From NCBI RefSeq assembly GCF_900114245.1, contig NZ_FOSK01000023.1, positions 1-41,365 of the forward strand: DNA of 41,365 nucleotides, in the 5' to 3' direction. A model generated the notes under the pieces. That model was not told the DNA's origin and made no database searches. It was given only the letters and a program-made list of their open reading frames with translations. Of this stretch, positions 23,026-31,307 are shown in pieces. The stretch comes from Pseudovibrio ascidiaceicola (lineage in GTDB: Bacteria; Pseudomonadota; Alphaproteobacteria; Rhizobiales; Stappiaceae). The position numbers and the translations under genes are program-made. The first letter of the stretch is position 1, and each line of letters opens with the position of its first letter.

Positions 23026-25896
23026 ATGACCCTGATTAAAGAAACAGATTACGGCACTCCTCAATCGACCGCTGAAAAGACTGTCACCATCAATGTTGAT
23101 GGTTTTGATGTGAGCGTACCTGAGGGCACCTCTGTGATGCGGGCTTCCATGGAAGCTGGTATTCAGGTTCCCAAGTTGTGCGCGACGGATATGGTTGATG
23201 CCTTTGGCTCCTGCCGCCTGTGTCTGGTGGAGATTGAAGGACGCCGTGGAACGCCTGCCTCCTGTACCACTCTGGTGGAAGAGGGGATGCAGGTTCGTAC
23301 CCAGACGGATCGCCTTAAGGGCCTGCGGCGTGGTGTGATGGAGCTTTATATCTCTGATCACCCGCTAGATTGTCTGACCTGCGCTGCCAATGGTGACTGT
23401 GAGCTGCAGGACATGGCCGGAGCGGTTGGCCTGCGGGATGTGCGCTATGGTGCTGATGCGCAGAACCACTTTAAAATGCGTGATGGCGGCGGTGAGGTGA
23501 ATGCCTGCTGGAAGCCAAAGGACGAGAGCAATCCTTATTTCACCTACGATCCTGCCAAATGCATTGTCTGCTCGCGTTGTGTGCGGGCCTGTGAGGAAGT
23601 GCAGGGTACTTTTGCACTGACCATTACTGGTCGTGGCTTTGACTCTCGCGTGACTGCGGGGATGTCTGAGAGTTTCCTTGATTCTGAGTGTGTGTCTTGC
23701 GGTGCCTGTGTTCAGGCGTGTCCGACAGGGACGCTTCAGGAAAAGTCCGTGATCGACATTGGGCAGCCAGAACGTTCTGTTGTGACGACCTGCGCTTATT
23801 GCGGTGTTGGTTGTTCCTTCAAGGCTGAGATGCGCGGTGATGAGCTGGTGCGTATGGTGCCGTATAAAGACGGCAAAGCGAACCGTGGTCATTCCTGCGT
23901 GAAAGGCCGCTTTGCATACGGATATGCTGCGCATCAGGACCGTATCCTCAACCCGATGGTTCGTGAGAGCGTTGATCTGCCATGGCGGGAAGTGTCCTGG
24001 GATGAAGCGCTGAGTTTTGCAGCGAACAAGATGAAGGGCATTCAGCAGCAGTACGGCAAAGAGTCTGTTGGTGTGATCACGTCCTCTCGCTGTACCAATG
24101 AAGAGACTTTCCTTGTCCAGAAGCTGACCCGTGCCGTGTTTGAAAACAACAACACGGACACCTGCGCACGCGTATGTCATTCGCCAACCGGTTATGGCCT
24201 TGGTCAGACGTTTGGCACTTCTGCGGGGACGCAGGACTTTGACAGTGTCGAGCATTCTGATGTGGTGCTGGTTATCGGGGCGAACCCGACAGACGGGCAT
24301 CCGGTGTTTGGTTCTCGTCTGAAGAAGCGTTTGCGTCAGGGCGCAAAACTGATCGTGATTGATCCGCGCCGGACTGATCTGGTGAAGTCTCCGCATATCA
24401 AGGCATCGCACCATCTGGCGTTGCGTCCGGGAACGAACGTTGCCATTGTGACGGCAATGGCGCATGTGATCGTAACTGAAGGCTTGTTCGATGAAGCCTT
24501 CATTCGTGAACGCTGTGATATGGATGAGTTTCAGGATTACGTTGAGTTCGTCTCTAATCCGGCCAACAGCCCGGAAGCTGCTGAGTTGCTAACAGGCGTT
24601 CCTGCTGAGGAAGTACGCGGTGCGGCACGGCTTTATGCGCGTGGCGGCAATGGCGCGATCTATTACGGTCTTGGCGTGACGGAACACAGTCAGGGTTCTA
24701 CGACCGTTATTGGCATTGCGAACCTTGCCATGCTGACAGGCAACATCGGCAAGAAAGGTGTTGGTGTTAATCCGCTGCGTGGTCAGAACAACGTGCAGGG
24801 CTCCTGTGATATGGGGTCATTCCCGCATGAGCTGCCGGGCTATCGCCATGTGAAAAATGCAGATGCACGTGATATTTATGAGCAAATCTGGGGTGTGACC
24901 ATCTCTGATGAGCCGGGCTTGCGTATTCCGAACATGCTTGATGCGGCTGTTGAGGGAACGTTCAAGGGCATCTACGTGCAGGGTGAGGATATCTTGCAGT
25001 CTGATCCTGATACGAAGCACGTAGCTGCAGGCCTCGCAGCTATGGAATGTGTGATCGTTCATGACCTGTTTTTGAATGAGACCGCGAACTATGCGCATGT
25101 GTTTTTGCCGGGATCTACCTTCCTTGAGAAGGACGGGACATTCACCAATGCTGAGCGCCGTATCAACCGCGTACGCAAAGTGATGGCGCCGCGCAATGGC
25201 TATGCGGATTGGGAAGTGACCCAGTTGTTGGCCAATGCCATGGGCGCAGAGTGGAATTACACGCATCCTTCGCAGATCATGGAGGAGATTGCGGCAACCA
25301 CTCCAAGCTTTGCCAATGTGACGTATGACCTTCTGGAAGAGAAGGGCTCTGTTCAGTGGCCTTGTAACGATGAGATGCCAGAAGGCACGCCAACCATGCA
25401 TTTGAACGGGTTCGTTCGTGGTAAGGGCCGTTTCATTCGTACCGACTATGTCGCGACGGATGAGAAGACCGGACCACGCTTCCCGCTGCTTTTGACCACT
25501 GGCCGTATTCTGAGCCAATACAATGTTGGTGCCCAGACACGGCGTACTGACAATGTTGTCTGGCATGAGGAAGATGTGCTGGAGATTCATCCGCATGATG
25601 CAGAAGTGCGCGGCATTAAAGATGGTGACTGGCTCAAGCTTATGAGCCGTTCTGGCGAAACCAGCTTGCGGGCAAATGTGACGGACCGTGTTTCAACGGG
25701 TGTTGTTTACACCACGTTCCACCACCCAGCGACACAGGCAAACGTGGTGACGACCGACTATTCCGATTGGGCGACGAACTGCCCGGAATACAAGGTGACT
25801 GCGGTTCAGGTTTCTCTTTCCAACGGTCAGACAGACTGGCAGGAAGAGTATCAGGAACATGCTGCTCGGTCGCGCCGGATTGAAGCTGCGGAATAA
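23026..25896 (+). CDS. fdsA: NAD-dependent formate dehydrogenase alpha (catalytic, Mo/W) subunit
   Basis: Catalytic subunit that oxidises formate at a bis-MGD centre. The 956-residue protein has a NuoG-like N-terminal [2Fe-2S] domain (CATDMVDAFGSCRLCLVEIE), the HPLDCLTCAANGDCELQ cluster site and a two-[4Fe-4S] ferredoxin domain (CIVCSRCVRACEEVQG, CVSCGACVQACPTG). These are followed by the [4Fe-4S] site of the molybdopterin domain (CAYCGVGCSF). The Mo ligand is Cys384, followed by His385 in ARVCHSPTGYGL; it is cysteine, not selenocysteine. The C-terminal molydop-binding domain begins near LLTTGRILSQYNVGAQTRR. It lies four bases after fdsB. Confidence 0.95.
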   Translation: MTLIKETDYGTPQSTAEKTVTINVDGFDVSVPEGTSVMRASMEAGIQVPKLCATDMVDAFGSCRLCLVEIEGRRGTPASCTTLVEEGMQVRTQTDRLKGLRRGVMELYISDHPLDCLTCAANGDCELQDMAGAVGLRDVRYGADAQNHFKMRDGGGEVNACWKPKDESNPYFTYDPAKCIVCSRCVRACEEVQGTFALTITGRGFDSRVTAGMSESFLDSECVSCGACVQACPTGTLQEKSVIDIGQPERSVVTTCAYCGVGCSFKAEMRGDELVRMVPYKDGKANRGHSCVKGRFAYGYAAHQDRILNPMVRESVDLPWREVSWDEALSFAANKMKGIQQQYGKESVGVITSSRCTNEETFLVQKLTRAVFENNNTDTCARVCHSPTGYGLGQTFGTSAGTQDFDSVEHSDVVLVIGANPTDGHPVFGSRLKKRLRQGAKLIVIDPRRTDLVKSPHIKASHHLALRPGTNVAIVTAMAHVIVTEGLFDEAFIRERCDMDEFQDYVEFVSNPANSPEAAELLTGVPAEEVRGAARLYARGGNGAIYYGLGVTEHSQGSTTVIGIANLAMLTGNIGKKGVGVNPLRGQNNVQGSCDMGSFPHELPGYRHVKNADARDIYEQIWGVTISDEPGLRIPNMLDAAVEGTFKGIYVQGEDILQSDPDTKHVAAGLAAMECVIVHDLFLNETANYAHVFLPGSTFLEKDGTFTNAERRINRVRKVMAPRNGYADWEVTQLLANAMGAEWNYTHPSQIMEEIAATTPSFANVTYDLLEEKGSVQWPCNDEMPEGTPTMHLNGFVRGKGRFIRTDYVATDEKTGPRFPLLLTTGRILSQYNVGAQTRRTDNVVWHEEDVLEIHPHDAEVRGIKDGDWLKLMSRSGETSLRANVTDRVSTGVVYTTFHHPATQANVVTTDYSDWATNCPEYKVTAVQVSLSNGQTDWQEEYQEHAARSRRIEAAE

Positions 25897-25996
25897 GTGC
25901 ATTGACGCTGGGCGGCATGAGCTTTTCTGACTTGAGAGAGGCTTGTGCAGTCTGGTTCAATGGAACTGAGAATTTAAAAGGGAGGAGAGCTCGGGT

Positions 25997-26215
25997 ATGG
26001 CACCAGAAAAGCTCACCTACATGGCAAACCAGATTGCTGGTTTCTTCAAGCATAAGCCGCATGAAGAGGCGGTTGCAGGTATTGCCGATCACATCAATGA
26101 TTTTTGGGAGCCGCGCATGCGGTTGCAGCTGTTTGCTATCGTAAAGGATGGTGGAGAAGGGCTCAATCCGCTGGTTTTGGAAGCGGAACCTTCCATTCGC
26201 AGGCCTGCGAAATAA
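25997..26215 (+). CDS. fdsD: Formate dehydrogenase delta subunit
   Basis: A 72-residue FdsD-family protein that supports maturation/stability of FdsABG; signature MANQIAGFFKHKPHEEAV, IADHINDFWEPRMR. Site GGAGGA at 25981-25986. In the standard fdsGBACD order fdsC (a FdhD-type sulfurtransferase-like chaperone of about 270 residues) would lie between fdsA and fdsD. Here there are only 100 bases between them. Confidence 0.9.
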   Translation: MAPEKLTYMANQIAGFFKHKPHEEAVAGIADHINDFWEPRMRLQLFAIVKDGGEGLNPLVLEAEPSIRRPAK

Positions 26216-26236
26216 GGCATCTCTCGTTTCTTGAAT

Positions 26237-26286
26237 GAGCGCTGTATGCTGTCGGGTATCCGCCAGTATGCAGCGCTCTTCTTGTT
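26237..26286. terminator. Terminator between fdsD and the crotonase gene
   Basis: GAGCGCTGTATGCT pairs with AGTATGCAGCGCTC over 14 positions (two G-T wobbles, 14-base loop), followed by TTCTTGTTT. It lies between convergent genes. Confidence 0.75.
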
Positions 26287-26293
26287 TGCGGCC

Positions 26294-27091
26294 TTATTTC
26301 ATCTTTTTCATAAAGGCGAGCACGGCTTCCAGATGTTCCGGCTCATTGTGGCTCATGCCCTGGAAACAGGCGGACAGATCGAGGAAGTCTTTTAACTCTG
26401 TACGCTGGGCCATCTTCAGCAGACGTTTGGTGAGGCGCGTGGCCTTTGGGGGCTGGGAGGCGAACTGCTGAGCCATCTTGTTGGCTTCCGCCATGAGGTC
26501 GTCTGGCTCGTACACATCCAATACAAGGCCGTACTCTTTGGCTTGCTGCGCGTTGATAATACGTCCTGACAGGGTGAGCTCTGCTGCGCGTTGGTAACCA
26601 ATTAAGCGCTGCATGAACCACGCGCCGCCATCGCCAGGGATGATGCCCAAGTTCAGGAAGGTCTCACCGAACTTGGCCTTGGTGGAAGCAAGGCGGATGT
26701 CGCACATGTTGGCAAGGTCAAAGCCAGCTCCAATGGCAGGGCCGTTGACGGCTGCAATGACCGGCACTTCCACATTCTGCATGGCAAGGGGGATGCGTTG
26801 GATGCCGCGTCTGTAATGGTTTTCGACCTCAGCCACATTGCCAGCAAAGTCGCCGCCACGTTCTGCCATATCTTTGATGTTGCCGCCTGAGGAGAAGGCT
26901 GATCCTGCGCCCGAGAGGAGGAGGACAGAGACGTCTGGGCAGGTGTTCACCCACTCTGCAGTTGCAACAATGTCGTCAATGAGGGCAGATCCCGTCAAAG
27001 CGTTGCGCAGGTCATGACGGTTCATGGTCAGTGTCGCCACGCGGTTTTCAAGCGTCAGAATTGCATCGGTGAGACTTGGCAGATCTGTCAT
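26294..27091 (-). CDS. Crotonase (enoyl-CoA hydratase/isomerase) family protein
   Basis: Acyl-CoA-processing enzyme of 265 residues. Oxyanion-hole segments are SGAGSAFSSGGNIKDM and NGPAIGAGFDLANMCDIRLA. Of the two glutamates used by classical hydratases, the first is replaced by Asp (GAGFDLANMCD) and the second position is not Glu (FGETFLNLGIIPGDGG has Phe at the aligned site, with a nearby Glu). It is therefore more likely an isomerase or another crotonase-fold activity than a standard hydratase. The start at 27091 is chosen for GGAGGGG in the leader. It is third after RpiR and nitrilase genes on the same strand. Confidence 0.85.
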   Translation of the reverse strand: MTDLPSLTDAILTLENRVATLTMNRHDLRNALTGSALIDDIVATAEWVNTCPDVSVLLLSGAGSAFSSGGNIKDMAERGGDFAGNVAEVENHYRRGIQRIPLAMQNVEVPVIAAVNGPAIGAGFDLANMCDIRLASTKAKFGETFLNLGIIPGDGGAWFMQRLIGYQRAAELTLSGRIINAQQAKEYGLVLDVYEPDDLMAEANKMAQQFASQPPKATRLTKRLLKMAQRTELKDFLDLSACFQGMSHNEPEHLEAVLAFMKKMK

Positions 27092-27229
27092 AATGTGTTT
27101 CCCCTCCAGAAAAATGCAGTGCTGCGAGCCTTGAATGCGATTTCCAATCAACTGAAGTTCAAAGGAAATCGCTGTGCTTCGCATTCTTGTGGGTGATACT
27201 AGAGGGAAAACTTGCGCGCGCAGAGATAG

Positions 27230-28081
27230 CTATTGGTTGAGGAGCTCAGGCTCCTGATGCTGCAACCCGGCGTAGTCCTGCAGCAGGTCTTTGCGGAAGG
27301 TGTAATTTTCGCGCACCTGATCCAGCGTTGCTGTGTCCAGCTCGATGCTTGCAAAATGCTCGTCTGTCTGCGGGAAGGAGACACGTGGTGTGTTCTCGTC
27401 CGTCCATGGTGGGCAGAACGTGGAGTTGCCAAAGTTCTCACCAGCGCGGTTGAGGCTGAGGAAGAAGATTTGACTTTCCAAAGCTCTGGTGACCACAAAA
27501 TCGTGCCAGCTGAAGAAGCTTTCATCCCGGGCATACGCGCCGCTGTGCAAGATCAGGTCAACGCCGTGTTGCAGGGCCAATGTACGGCTGAGTTCAGGAA
27601 TACGGATGTCATAGCAGATGATTGGCGCAACCTTTATTCCCTTCACGGAGAACGTGAAAAGGTGGTCACCTTTCTCGAAGTATTCCTTCTCCATGGATGC
27701 ACCATACTGACAGATATGGAGCTTATCGTAGTAGCCGATGACCGCCCCATCAGGCCCGACAGCGACCTGAGAGATCTTGTAGTGATCCTCTGCTTTGCGC
27801 GGCATGCCAAAAACGATTGTGGTGTTGTGCTCTTTCGCCAAAGTGCCAAATGCTTTGACGGAGGGGCCGTCTAGGTCTTCTGCCAGTACGCTGAGTTCAG
27901 CGAAGGCGGCTCTGGAGTAATCAACGGTCGAAAGCTCAGGTAAAACAACCAGATCATGTGGCCTTGTAGTGAGTTGCTGATGCAACTTGGCGGTCACGGA
28001 GCGCACGTGTGCGTCTCGCTGGTCTGCTGTGGTCATTGCAGGAATGTTGATCTGACCGGCAAGGAGACTGAGCTTTGTCAT
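27230..28081 (-). CDS. Nitrilase-superfamily carbon-nitrogen hydrolase
   Basis: A 283-residue cytoplasmic amidohydrolase. The catalytic triad is visible: Glu49 (VVLPELST), Lys120 (GYYDKLHIC) and Cys156 (IICYDIRIPE). Length and motifs fit aliphatic amidase/carbamoylase branches rather than true nitrilases. It lies 24 bases downstream of the RpiR regulator, probably in one operon with it, and opposite a TRAP transporter. The substrate is likely a small amide imported or generated from the TRAP ligand (inference). Confidence 0.87.
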   Translation of the reverse strand: MTKLSLLAGQINIPAMTTADQRDAHVRSVTAKLHQQLTTRPHDLVVLPELSTVDYSRAAFAELSVLAEDLDGPSVKAFGTLAKEHNTTIVFGMPRKAEDHYKISQVAVGPDGAVIGYYDKLHICQYGASMEKEYFEKGDHLFTFSVKGIKVAPIICYDIRIPELSRTLALQHGVDLILHSGAYARDESFFSWHDFVVTRALESQIFFLSLNRAGENFGNSTFCPPWTDENTPRVSFPQTDEHFASIELDTATLDQVRENYTFRKDLLQDYAGLQHQEPELLNQ

Positions 28082-28105
28082 ATAGTATTCCGAGTTCTTA
28101 TTGGT

Positions 28106-28984
28106 TTATTGGTCTGGCCAGTATTCGCCGAGTTCATTACGGCAGCGTTCCAGCCTTGTGATGTTGTCGATGACGACCTGCCCGCTATCTGCCACCAGTA
28201 AGCCAAGGATCATTTCCAGAAGTGCCGCAGTGGCGACGTAACTCTCAAAGAAATGCGGGCTTTGAACTGGGGTGAGCAGGAGGTCGGTTGAATAAGTGGC
28301 AAGCGGGGATGTTCTGGTATCGGTGATGCCGACGACCTTTGCACCCACTTCATAGGCCCGTTTTGCAACGAGTACTGTGTCTGCAGCGCACGGGTTCAGG
28401 GAGATTGCGACGACAACGTCATCTGCATTGATGTACTCAACCTGATCCGCGATTTCGCCATTCTTGCGATTGATGAGTCGCCAGTTGCGAAAACACATGG
28501 AGGCGACATAGTGCAGGTAATTTGCGAGAGAATGGGATGCATGCATGCCAACAACAACCACGTTACGGGCTGTTGCCAGTGACGAGACAATTTGCTGGAG
28601 ATGATCCCGATCGACGGTGTCGAATAAATGCTTTAGGTTGCCAAGAGCTGCGCTTTTGAAGCTCTGCAAGGAAGCTTCAATATCTGAAGTCCCATGTGTG
28701 GCCTGCAGCTCTCCGGCCCTGGATGGATAGTTGGAGGAAAAATCCTCGAACCCGCCACGATAAACATCACGCAAGGCATTGTAGGTGCCGAACTCAAGCG
28801 ACTTCGCAAGGCGGTTCATTGTGGGAGGAGGGACGTCTGCGCGGGCTGCAACCTGACGCATGGACAGGGTGGCGACATCACTTGGGTATTCCAAGACGTA
28901 AGCTGCGCTTTTTTTGAGCTGCTTGCTTAGATTTGGATAGGCCTTCGTGAGTTGATCAACCGTCTCCTGATAGCTTTTCGTCAT
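28106..28984 (-). CDS. RpiR-family transcriptional regulator
   Basis: A 292-residue regulator. The N-terminal RpiR helix-turn-helix (about 1-75) includes KSAAYVLEYPSDVATLSMRQ and AARADVPPPTMNRLAKSL; the C-terminal SIS sugar-phosphate-type sensor domain (about 125-260) includes VVVVGMHASHSLANYLHY and SLNPCAADTVLVAKRAYEVG. The start at 28984 follows GGAGGGG; the ATG eight codons upstream precedes that site and is rejected. It is divergent from the TRAP transporter and co-directional with the nitrilase, so it probably controls both. Confidence 0.88.
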   Translation of the reverse strand: MTKSYQETVDQLTKAYPNLSKQLKKSAAYVLEYPSDVATLSMRQVAARADVPPPTMNRLAKSLEFGTYNALRDVYRGGFEDFSSNYPSRAGELQATHGTSDIEASLQSFKSAALGNLKHLFDTVDRDHLQQIVSSLATARNVVVVGMHASHSLANYLHYVASMCFRNWRLINRKNGEIADQVEYINADDVVVAISLNPCAADTVLVAKRAYEVGAKVVGITDTRTSPLATYSTDLLLTPVQSPHFFESYVATAALLEMILGLLVADSGQVVIDNITRLERCRNELGEYWPDQ

Positions 28985-29588
28985 AGTTTCCCCTCCCAAA
29001 CGAATCATTGTTTCAAATTTTTTGGTGCAAATGGATCAAATGTATCAGCCACTCAAAATTCTCGATTTTTGCGCTGCGTGTTTCTGCACCTTCGATATTA
29101 CTCACGATTTTTGACCGATATTAAATTGATATATCAGTGTCTTTTTTTGATGCAGAAAGTTGCTGCTGCCATTTGGTTTGCCTAAATCGCTATAATTTGA
29201 AGAGCTTTCCGCCCAAAATTTCTTCAAATTCAGTAGATATGACTAGTTCATAAGGTGACAAATGGTCAATAGTGAAAAAAATATGGATCATTTGAATTAT
29301 ATCTAGTATGTTTCCCGAGTTAGTAAAAGTATGCATGTGAAACGCACTGCGCTTTATTGCCAGTTCTTCGCATCTATTCGGCAGAAGGGGATAAGCACTT
29401 ACAGGGACATCGCTCATCAAGAGCAATGAAAGATGTTTCTGATTGCGGCCCCTGAGCTGTAGCAATCTAAAAATCTTGAGTGACACGATTTGACGCAAGT
29501 CACCAGTGTTGCGAGAGGCATAATCGGCCATCCGGGAGCCAATGATAAGCAATAGATGCGTATCTGGATGGTTATTAGGGAGACAAGA
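28985..29588. other. About 600-base AT-rich intergenic region between RpiR and TRAP genes
   Basis: Holds the divergent promoters for the regulator operon and dctP. The first 200 bases are rich in A/T tracts and half-sites such as TGGTGCAAATGGATCAAAT. A 120-codon minus-strand frame (29190-29552) is listed separately. No terminator was seen. Confidence 0.5.
29190..29552 (-). CDS. Hypothetical protein, uncertain
   Basis: A 120-residue frame with protein-like composition (RQIVSLKIFRLLQLRGRNQK, LLMSDVPVSAYPLLPNRCEE, ending STEFEEILGGKLFKL) and no recognisable domain. It lies between the RpiR gene and dctP and would read away from dctP. Its AT-rich codons differ from the neighbours. It may be a decayed fragment of a regulator or chance. 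No function is proposed. Confidence 0.3.
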   Translation of the reverse strand: MLIIGSRMADYASRNTGDLRQIVSLKIFRLLQLRGRNQKHLSLLLMSDVPVSAYPLLPNRCEELAIKRSAFHMHTFTNSGNILDIIQMIHIFFTIDHLSPYELVISTEFEEILGGKLFKL

Positions 29589-30623
29589 ATGAACAAACCT
29601 AGCCTTAAATCTGTATCAAAGGGTTTCCGTCGCGTATTGAGCGTAGGTGCAGCAAGTGCAGTTGCTTTGACACTGGCGTCCTCCGTTTACGCTGCTGATC
29701 TGCGTCTGAAAATCGCTGGTACGGTACCTGTCGATCACGAAGGCACCAAAATGCTGAAGCAGATCGAAAAGGAAATTGAGGCTGCTGATGTTGGCCTGAA
29801 AGTTTCTGTCTTCCCTGCAAGCCAGCTCGGTTCCGGTGAGTCTCTGGTTGAAGATACCATCCGCGGTAACGTGGACTTTGTGATGGCGTTCATCTACTCC
29901 CACAAAGACCCTGTGCTTGACATCATGTCCATGCCTTACCTGTTCACCAGCTGGGATGATCTGGAGAACGTAATGTTGAACCCGGATTCCGAGTACAACA
30001 AGATCATCAACGAGCGTCTTGAAAGACTTGGCCTGAAGCTGTTCAACCACAACCCTGAAGGTTTTGTTGGTGTTGTTGCGAACAAGAAGCCTGAAGACTA
30101 CACAGGCTTTGGCGACAAAGGCATGAACATCCGTGTTTGGTCTTCTGCTGTTGTTAAAGACATGGCTGAAACTCTGGGCTACAACACCACCACAATGGCT
30201 TGGGGTGATATGTTCCCTGCAATGCAGTCCGGTATTGTTGATGGCACTCTGTGCTGCACCAAACAGGCTGCTTACACCATCTTCGCAAAGTCCAATGTTG
30301 GTAAGTACTTCGTAGAGTACAATGCGATCTCTGAAATCAACTCTTTCTACGGTTCTATGAAGACCTGGAACAAGATGAACGAAGAGCAGCGCGCTGTTGT
30401 GAAAGCTGCGTTTGATAAAGCTTCCAAGCAGTACTTCCAGTTCAACAAAGAGAACGATGCGAACTTCAAGCAGAAACTCGTAGAGTCCGGTTACGAAGTC
30501 CTGAGCTTCACACCTGAGCAGGAAAAAGTTCTTGCTGAGCGTGTTCGTGAACAGGTTTGGCCTGCAATGGCTGAAGTTGTTGGTCAGGACACCATTGACC
30601 GTTTGAAGAAAGACTTTAAATAA
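29589..30623 (+). CDS. dctP: TRAP transporter solute-binding protein (DctP family)
   Basis: Periplasmic binding protein that delivers its ligand, usually a carboxylate, to the DctQM permease. The 344-residue precursor has a signal peptide ending at about SSVYAADL. The family core GMNIRVWSSAVVKDMAETLG holds the conserved Arg that binds the ligand carboxylate, followed by AWGDMFPAMQSGIVDGTLCC. The start is at 29589 with AGGGAG upstream; an in-frame ATG 11 codons earlier is rejected because it precedes the site. A terminator follows before dctQ. Confidence 0.93.
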   Translation: MNKPSLKSVSKGFRRVLSVGAASAVALTLASSVYAADLRLKIAGTVPVDHEGTKMLKQIEKEIEAADVGLKVSVFPASQLGSGESLVEDTIRGNVDFVMAFIYSHKDPVLDIMSMPYLFTSWDDLENVMLNPDSEYNKIINERLERLGLKLFNHNPEGFVGVVANKKPEDYTGFGDKGMNIRVWSSAVVKDMAETLGYNTTTMAWGDMFPAMQSGIVDGTLCCTKQAAYTIFAKSNVGKYFVEYNAISEINSFYGSMKTWNKMNEEQRAVVKAAFDKASKQYFQFNKENDANFKQKLVESGYEVLSFTPEQEKVLAERVREQVWPAMAEVVGQDTIDRLKKDFK

Positions 30624-30636
30624 GCCCTTCTCTTCG

Positions 30637-30666
30637 AGGCCGACGCATACTCTGCGTCGGCCTTTT
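30637..30666 (+). terminator. Stem-loop terminator between dctP and dctQ
   Basis: GGCCGACGCA and TGCGTCGGCC (perfect 10 bp, five-base loop) are followed by TTTT. Partial termination here would keep binding protein in excess over the permease. Confidence 0.85.
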
Positions 30667-30704
30667 CTATGAGTGTTTTGTTTTCATAACGAAGGGCATA
30701 TCAG

Positions 30705-31307
30705 ATGAGTATTCTGACAAGCGAACTTCCGAAGCCAGTGGCTAAGCCGCTGAACGGCCTCATTAAACTGATGAACCTCATGATTACAGCAGGCGGTGTA
30801 ATCATGGCGCTCACATTTTTTATGGTGGTGATTGTCCGTTATGGCTTTGGTGGCAACCTATTCGCCTATGAAGAATGGCTGATGACCGTCAGTTTCTGGA
30901 TGTTCTTCATGGCAGCTGCTGTCGCCTCAGCACGCAAAGAGCATGTCAACGCAGACGTGCTTGGCTTTCTGATTAAAAATCCACGCATCATCTGGTGGCG
31001 TGAGATTGCCGTTGAAGTTATCGAGATCGGTGTTCTGTCCGCTGTGACGTATTGGGGCTACCTGATGCTTCAGGAGGAACTTGCATCCTACCCAATCTGG
31101 CAGACCACTGTTGCGCTAAAGATCCCGTTCTTTGTGCCGCGTCTTGGTATCTTCCTTGGCTTCCTGTTTATGAGCCTATTTGCTGTGCTGCACTTCTATC
31201 TGCTGCTCAGAAATGGCCCGAAATGGCCAGAGCGCGAGCCGCGCGAAATCGCGGAAAGTGTCGACCCTGAAGAAGAAGCAATAATAACACAAGGGGCTGC
31301 GCAATGA
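30705..31307 (+). CDS. dctQ: TRAP transporter small permease subunit (DctQ)
   Basis: A 200-residue inner-membrane protein with four predicted helices (about 21-42, 58-75, 97-118, 140-165). It partners DctM to drive sodium-coupled uptake. Family features include VRYGFGGNLFAYEEWLMTVS and SARKEHVNAD. AAGGG precedes the start, and the stop overlaps dctM by four bases (ATGA). Confidence 0.9.
   Translation: MSILTSELPKPVAKPLNGLIKLMNLMITAGGVIMALTFFMVVIVRYGFGGNLFAYEEWLMTVSFWMFFMAAAVASARKEHVNADVLGFLIKNPRIIWWREIAVEVIEIGVLSAVTYWGYLMLQEELASYPIWQTTVALKIPFFVPRLGIFLGFLFMSLFAVLHFYLLLRNGPKWPEREPREIAESVDPEEEAIITQGAAQ

Noticed and set aside
23365-24465. Long minus-strand frame opposite fdsA
   Set aside because: Antisense to the catalytic subunit's ferredoxin and molybdopterin domains; composition is rich in His, Arg and Thr, as expected for a shadow.
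27233-27874. Plus-strand 213-codon frame opposite the nitrilase gene
   Set aside because: The minus strand carries the complete nitrilase triad in a full-length protein; the plus frame shows no domain.
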